The notes below the pieces were generated by a model. The model did no database searches, was not told the origin of the DNA, and saw only the letters and a program-made list of their open reading frames with translations. The position numbers were made by a program, and so were the translations under genes. DNA of 64,000 nucleotides from Clostridiales bacterium (GTDB taxonomy: Bacteria > Bacillota > Clostridia > Christensenellales > Aristaeellaceae), in the NCBI GenBank assembly GCA_015056255.1, contig SVGP01000010.1, positions 1 through 64,000 on the forward strand. The letters run 5' to 3'. Within the stretch, counting starts at the first letter, position 1, and the number at the start of each line of letters is the position of its first letter. Of this stretch, positions 59,669 to 64,000 are shown piece by piece.

Positions 59669-61789
59669 ATGGTTCCGACGGGCCCAGTGATCCGGCGAAG
59701 AATCGTTTTCACAATGGGTGTCTTCTTCGTTTTGTTTCTGGTGATGGCGGTAAGGCTGTTTTATCTGACGGTGATCGACAGCCAAAATCTTCAGCAGAAG
59801 GCGAAAAGTCAGTGGACGATGGAAGCGATCATACAACCCAAACGCGGAAGCATACTGGACAGAAACGGGAGCGTGCTTGCACAAAGCGCGACGGCTTATA
59901 CGCTGAGCGCAAGCCCAAGGAGAATCGAAAACAAAATATCGCTTGCGAGCGTACTTTCGCCGCTTCTGGAGATGGACGTTAATGCCGTTTACGCGCGCAT
60001 ATCGGACACGACCAAGGGCGGCGTTACCGTTAAAAGGCAGCTTGACTATGAAACCGTGCAAAGACTTAAGCTGATGATGGCCGAGAGCAGCAAAAACGGC
60101 GAAAACCTTTACGACGGGCTGTACCTTGACAACGACAGCAAAAGGTATTACCCAAACGGCGCGTTTGCCACTCAGCTTTTGGGCCTTACGACCATTGACG
60201 GCGTGGGACAGGCGGGGCTTGAAAGCGCTCTTAACAATTATCTGATGGGAAAAACCGGCCGCGTGGTTCAGGAAATCGATGGAAAAGGAAAATCACTCGG
60301 AATTTCATCCGGCGAATATGTGTCCGCCGTTAACGGCTCCGACGTCTATCTCACCATTGATAAATCCATTCAGGGCTACGCCGAAAAGGCAGCCCGGGAA
60401 GCGATGGAGGTAAACGGAGCGCAGGCGGTAAGGGTGCTGGTGATGAATCCGGACACGGGCGAGATTTTAGCGTCCGTATCCAAGCCCGATTACGACCCCA
60501 ATGATCCGCCCAGAGACGATGTTAAAACGCTTACGTCGCTTATGCGAAACACCGTTATTTCCGATGCATATGAGCCCGGCTCCACGTTTAAAATGATAAC
60601 CATGTCGGCCTGCCTTGAGGAAAAGCTTACGAATTTGGGCGAGCACTTCTTCTGTTCGGGCAGTGTGTATGTGGAGGGCGGAAGAGTTCGCTGCTGGGGC
60701 AATCCTCACGGAAGCGAATCGCTGACGGAGGCGCTTGAAAATTCCTGCAACCCCGTTTTTGTAGAATTGGGACTCAGGCTTGGCACTGAGACTTTTTACG
60801 ATTATCTGGAGGCATTCGGCTTTGGCGAAAAGACGGGCGTCGACATACCCGGTGAGGGCGCTGGCATCGTGATTGCGCGAAACAGAGTCAAACGCGTGGA
60901 CATTGCAAGAATTGGCTTTGGTCAGTCGATTGCGGTAACGCCGCTTCAGCTTCTGTCCGCCGCATGTGCGGTTGTCAACGGCGGAAAGCTCATGCAGCCG
61001 TATGTGATCAAGGAAATCAGAAGCGAGGACGGAACGCTCATTGAAAAAACGGAGCCCACTGTCCGCGCTACGCCCATTAGCGAAGAAACCAGCAGTACCA
61101 TGCGCAAAATGCTTGAAAGCGTCGTAACCAATGGCGGCGGAAAAAACGCGTATATCGCCGGTTATCACGTTGGCGGCAAAACAGGCACGGCGCAGGTATA
61201 TGTGGATGGCAAGGTTTCAAGCGACATGCACATCGGATCATTTCTGGGCTTTGCGCCAATGGATCATCCGAAGGTCGCGGTTCTATTTATCGTAGATCGG
61301 GCGGATTTAAGGCCTGACTACGGAAGCGTGACTGCAGCGCCCTTTGCAAGGGACATTCTTTATCAGTCGCTTGTGCACATGGGCGTTTCAAAGGACGAGG
61401 AAATCCAATTGGAAGCCGTGCCCGTTCCTTCTGTTGAAGGGGAAAGCCTTTCGGGCGCGATCAGGAGCCTTAAAAACGCAGGCTTTCGCTATATTATTTC
61501 GGGCGACGGCTCTTTAATCGCGTCTCAGCTGCCTGCGCCCGGCGCGAGTATGCAGGAAGGCTCGATTGTAGTTTTATATACAAACGAAAAGCAAAATCCG
61601 GATCCCGATGCTTTTATCGAGGTTCCGGATGTTACGGGGCTTTCGATGCAGGAAGCCAATCAGGTTCTCTTGACGATGGGGCTTACAATGACGGTAGAGG
61701 GTTCAGGTCTTGCCTGTTCACAGCTGCCCGAAGCGGGGGAGAGGGTTTTTCCCACGCAGAATGTGGAGGTTCGATTTGAGCTTCCGTAG
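59669..61789 (+). CDS. Class B penicillin-binding protein (FtsI/SpoVD-type) with PASTA domains
   Basis: 706 residues from ATG 59669 (GGGAGG upstream). Signal anchor near the N terminus, PBP dimer domain (~50-230), transpeptidase with YEPGSTFKMI (active Ser), SCN and GGKTGTAQ, then two PASTA repeats (~580-635 and ~650-705). It cross-links septal or spore peptidoglycan. Two PASTA repeats are usual for SpoVD and PBP2B; which one this is cannot be told. Confidence 0.95.
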   Translation: MVPTGPVIRRRIVFTMGVFFVLFLVMAVRLFYLTVIDSQNLQQKAKSQWTMEAIIQPKRGSILDRNGSVLAQSATAYTLSASPRRIENKISLASVLSPLLEMDVNAVYARISDTTKGGVTVKRQLDYETVQRLKLMMAESSKNGENLYDGLYLDNDSKRYYPNGAFATQLLGLTTIDGVGQAGLESALNNYLMGKTGRVVQEIDGKGKSLGISSGEYVSAVNGSDVYLTIDKSIQGYAEKAAREAMEVNGAQAVRVLVMNPDTGEILASVSKPDYDPNDPPRDDVKTLTSLMRNTVISDAYEPGSTFKMITMSACLEEKLTNLGEHFFCSGSVYVEGGRVRCWGNPHGSESLTEALENSCNPVFVELGLRLGTETFYDYLEAFGFGEKTGVDIPGEGAGIVIARNRVKRVDIARIGFGQSIAVTPLQLLSAACAVVNGGKLMQPYVIKEIRSEDGTLIEKTEPTVRATPISEETSSTMRKMLESVVTNGGGKNAYIAGYHVGGKTGTAQVYVDGKVSSDMHIGSFLGFAPMDHPKVAVLFIVDRADLRPDYGSVTAAPFARDILYQSLVHMGVSKDEEIQLEAVPVPSVEGESLSGAIRSLKNAGFRYIISGDGSLIASQLPAPGASMQEGSIVVLYTNEKQNPDPDAFIEVPDVTGLSMQEANQVLLTMGLTMTVEGSGLACSQLPEAGERVFPTQNVEVRFELP

Positions 61790-61830
61790 ATACAAAGGAT
61801 TACGCTTGAATGGATTGTGGAGGAAAATGC

Positions 61831-63288
61831 ATGAAGCTTTTAAGTCTTGTTTCGGATATGCCGCTTGAATATCGTATGATTGGAAATGGTGATCAGGAAA
61901 TCACTTCGCTGTGCACGGATTCAAGAGGGGATATCTCTAAGGGCACGCTGTTTTTCTGCATTTCCGGCCTTCACATGGATGCTCATAATTTTGCGGGCGA
62001 TGTAGTGAAAAAGGGCGCGTCGGCGCTGGTTGTCGAGCGTGAACTGGACGTAGACTGTCCCCAGATCGTCGTAGGGAATGTGCGTCATGCAATGAGCTAT
62101 ATCGCCTCCGCTTTTAACGGAAATCCCGCGCGGAAATTAAAGATGATCGGTATTACCGGCACCAAGGGAAAAACAACCACCAGCTTTTTATTAAAGTCTA
62201 TCCTCGAAAAGGCAGGCTATAAGGTGGGCCTGATCGGCACGGTGTGCACCCTTATTGGAAACAGGCAGAAGGACGCCGGCAAAACCACGCCCGATCCTGT
62301 GGAATTTCAATCTCTTCTTCGCGAAATGGCTGAAGAGAATGTGGATTACGTCGTGATGGAGGTTTCCGCGCACGCGCTTCACATGCACAGAGTGGCCGGA
62401 ATTGAATTTGAAGCGGCGGCGTTTACAAATCTTTCCGTCGATCATCTGGATTATTTCAAGACGATGGACGCATACTTAAAGGCGAAAATGCTGATTGCGG
62501 ATCAGACCAAAGCGCTTTTTGTCAATGCCGATGACGAAAGAGTGTACAAGGGCTTTAAGGAGCAGAACATCGGTTTTGTACGCTTTGGTATCCGCGAGCA
62601 GGCGGACATCTACGCTCGAGAAATCGAATTCAATGAAAACGGCCTCAGCTTCAGCCTTTGCTACCACAAGCGAATGAAGACTGAAATCCGCCTGCACATG
62701 ACGGGTATTTTCAATGTTTACAACGCTTTGACGGCTGCCTCCTGCGCGGACGCTGTTGGCATCGGGATTGATAAAATCAAAGAGGGACTTGAAAACGTGA
62801 AAGCTGTGCCCGGAAGAATCGAGCTTCTGGATACCAAGACGCCCTATCGCGTGATCCTTGATTACGCGCATTCTCCGGATGCGCTTGAAAACATCTTAAA
62901 TGCCGTCCGTCCGACCACGAGGGGCCGACTCATCTGCCTGTTCGGCTGCGGCGGCGGCCGGGATCAGACCAAGCGTCCCATTATGGGTGAAATTTCGGGC
63001 AGACTTTCCGACCTTTCCATTATCACCAGCGACAATCCCAGAAATGAAGATCCCATGACGATTATTGAAAGCATCGTGGAAGGAATTTCACCTACGAACG
63101 GAGAATATGTAGTGATTGAAAACCGCCGCGAAGCCATCAGATACGCCTTGTCCATTGCCAGAGAATCCGACGCGATCGTTCTTGCCGGCAAGGGCCACGA
63201 AACCTATCAGGAGATCAAAGGCGAAAAGTTCCCGTTTGACGAGAAGGTCATCGTCATGGAGCTTTTGGATGAAGAAGCGGGCGTTTGA
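61831..63288 (+). CDS. murE: UDP-N-acetylmuramoyl-tripeptide synthetase MurE, meso-DAP type
   Basis: 485 residues from ATG 61831 (GGAGG upstream). ATP loop GITGTKGKTTTSF, VMEVSAHALHMHRVAGIEF, and the amino-acid selectivity motif SDNPRNEDP; DNPR is typical of enzymes that add meso-diaminopimelate. Adds the third residue of the stem peptide in the cytosol. Downstream is mraY without murF between. Confidence 0.96.
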   Translation: MKLLSLVSDMPLEYRMIGNGDQEITSLCTDSRGDISKGTLFFCISGLHMDAHNFAGDVVKKGASALVVERELDVDCPQIVVGNVRHAMSYIASAFNGNPARKLKMIGITGTKGKTTTSFLLKSILEKAGYKVGLIGTVCTLIGNRQKDAGKTTPDPVEFQSLLREMAEENVDYVVMEVSAHALHMHRVAGIEFEAAAFTNLSVDHLDYFKTMDAYLKAKMLIADQTKALFVNADDERVYKGFKEQNIGFVRFGIREQADIYAREIEFNENGLSFSLCYHKRMKTEIRLHMTGIFNVYNALTAASCADAVGIGIDKIKEGLENVKAVPGRIELLDTKTPYRVILDYAHSPDALENILNAVRPTTRGRLICLFGCGGGRDQTKRPIMGEISGRLSDLSIITSDNPRNEDPMTIIESIVEGISPTNGEYVVIENRREAIRYALSIARESDAIVLAGKGHETYQEIKGEKFPFDEKVIVMELLDEEAGV

Positions 63289-63306
63289 TAACGGAGGAAA
63301 ACCACT

Positions 63307-64000
63307 ATGCAAAAGTTGATTATTACCGTACTTATTTCCTTTGCGATTTCCATGGTTGCAGGACCGTTTATCATTCCGTGGCTCAAGAGGCTCAAGGTCG
63401 GCCAGACGATCAATCAGTTCGGCCCCAGATCCCATCAGGGCAAGCAGGGCACGGCTACCATGGGCGGCCTGGTGTTTATTTTTTCAGCCGTCATAACTTC
63501 CGTCATCATGGGCGTATGGAAGGGAACAAGCGGACATTTTTTGATCATCGAGCTTCTTTCCATGCTGGCTTTTGCATGTATCGGCTTTGCGGACGACTAT
63601 ATCAAGGTTGTAAAGCGCCGCTCTTTGGGTCTTACGCCCATTCAGAAGATGGTTCCGCAGGCGCTGATTGCGCTTCTGCTTTCCGTGTTTGCGTATATGA
63701 ATCCCTATATCGGTTCGGATCTTGTGATTCCCTTTACCGATTCGACCATTAATCTTGGCGTTTTCTATATTCCCGTAATGGTCTTTTTGATTGTGGGCGT
63801 TGTTAACAGCGCAAACCTTCTGGACGGCCTTGACGGCCTTTGCGCGGGCAACAGCATGCTGGGCTTTGGAACGCTTTCTCTGATTGCAATGTCGCTTGCC
63901 GCGATGAACGAGGGACTGGATCCTGATCTTTACAACACTGCGCTTTTTTCCGGCGCGATGTGCGGCGCGATCCTTGGTTTTTTGCGCTTCAACACGCATC
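63307..64000 (+). CDS. mraY: Phospho-N-acetylmuramoyl-pentapeptide transferase (C-terminal part outside window)
   Basis: 231 residues visible of a usual ~320. MraY marks: GPRSHQGKQGTATMGGL, ACIGFADDYIK (DDxxK), NSANLLDGLDGL. Multi-span membrane enzyme that makes lipid I. It begins 18 nt after murE; murF is not in view. Confidence 0.95.
   Translation, partial: MQKLIITVLISFAISMVAGPFIIPWLKRLKVGQTINQFGPRSHQGKQGTATMGGLVFIFSAVITSVIMGVWKGTSGHFLIIELLSMLAFACIGFADDYIKVVKRRSLGLTPIQKMVPQALIALLLSVFAYMNPYIGSDLVIPFTDSTINLGVFYIPVMVFLIVGVVNSANLLDGLDGLCAGNSMLGFGTLSLIAMSLAAMNEGLDPDLYNTALFSGAMCGAILGFLRFNTH

Overview
The window reads as the chromosome of a low- to mid-GC Gram-positive anaerobe of the Clostridia type, probably an uncultured gut or rumen lineage. 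The support is two T-box leaders, a SAM-I and a cobalamin riboswitch, an ECF vitamin transporter, a dcw cluster with a meso-DAP type MurE, strong AGGAGG ribosome sites, frequent GTG/TTG starts and a tmRNA with tag ANNENYAFAA. No rRNA gene and no fully canonical tRNA gene is present.

1-18.1 kb is a prophage, entered from its lysis end. On the minus strand, in transcription order, lie a Cro-like regulator, small early genes, a block of structured RNA with tRNA-like elements (about 11.8-12.8 kb), DUF3102 and ORF6C-like proteins, a DNA methyltransferase, a MazG-like protein, replication initiator and loader-like proteins, SSB, an ArpU-like late regulator, a minor tail protein, small and large terminase, a gpW-like protein, a truncated portal and an endolysin. 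Capsid and tail genes are missing between portal and endolysin, so the prophage is probably defective. On the plus strand are a CI-like repressor with clear promoters and four 15-bp operators, a two-gene membrane/coiled-coil plus DUF4041-GIY-YIG unit (possible superinfection defence) and a large serine integrase.

18.2-28.9 kb is ordinary host sequence: an XRE-TPR regulator, a SNF2 helicase with a small nuclease and DUF4867, proS under a Pro T-box, a serine hydrolase, DUF3737, an alpha/beta hydrolase, an M42 peptidase and a VOC protein. 28.97-35.06 kb is one minus-strand operon led by a strong promoter, a cobalamin riboswitch and a terminator. It encodes a one-repeat homing-endonuclease-associated protein, a secreted DUF4430-like protein, a membrane-anchored protein built like vertebrate intrinsic factor/transcobalamin (alpha/alpha helical domain plus DUF4430), and a complete ECF transporter (T, fused A1-A2, S). 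I read it as a Gram-positive B12 capture and uptake system.

35.1-43.1 kb holds a Nudix hydrolase, a sugar catabolic operon (DUF6259-like glycosidase, mutarotase, enolase-superfamily dehydratase, SDR), smpB-ssrA and a Cys-type sulfatase. 43.1-58.5 kb holds metK under a SAM riboswitch, guaB, a Tyr T-box controlling an aminotransferase and tyrS, then a long tightly packed run of housekeeping genes (YigZ, MFS, RluA-type synthase, GNAT, two Cof HADs, TrmL, two uracil-DNA glycosylases, a YghO-like protein) and CAP, zinc-ribbon and phosphoesterase genes. 58.6-64 kb is a dcw cluster (mraZ, ftsL-like, PASTA PBP, murE, mraY) lacking rsmH and, within view, murF.

The two strongest leads are the tRNA-like RNAs whose anticodon loop is replaced by 18-20 nt pyrimidine-rich loops, supported by compensatory changes between two copies, and the riboswitch-controlled intrinsic-factor-like B12 system.
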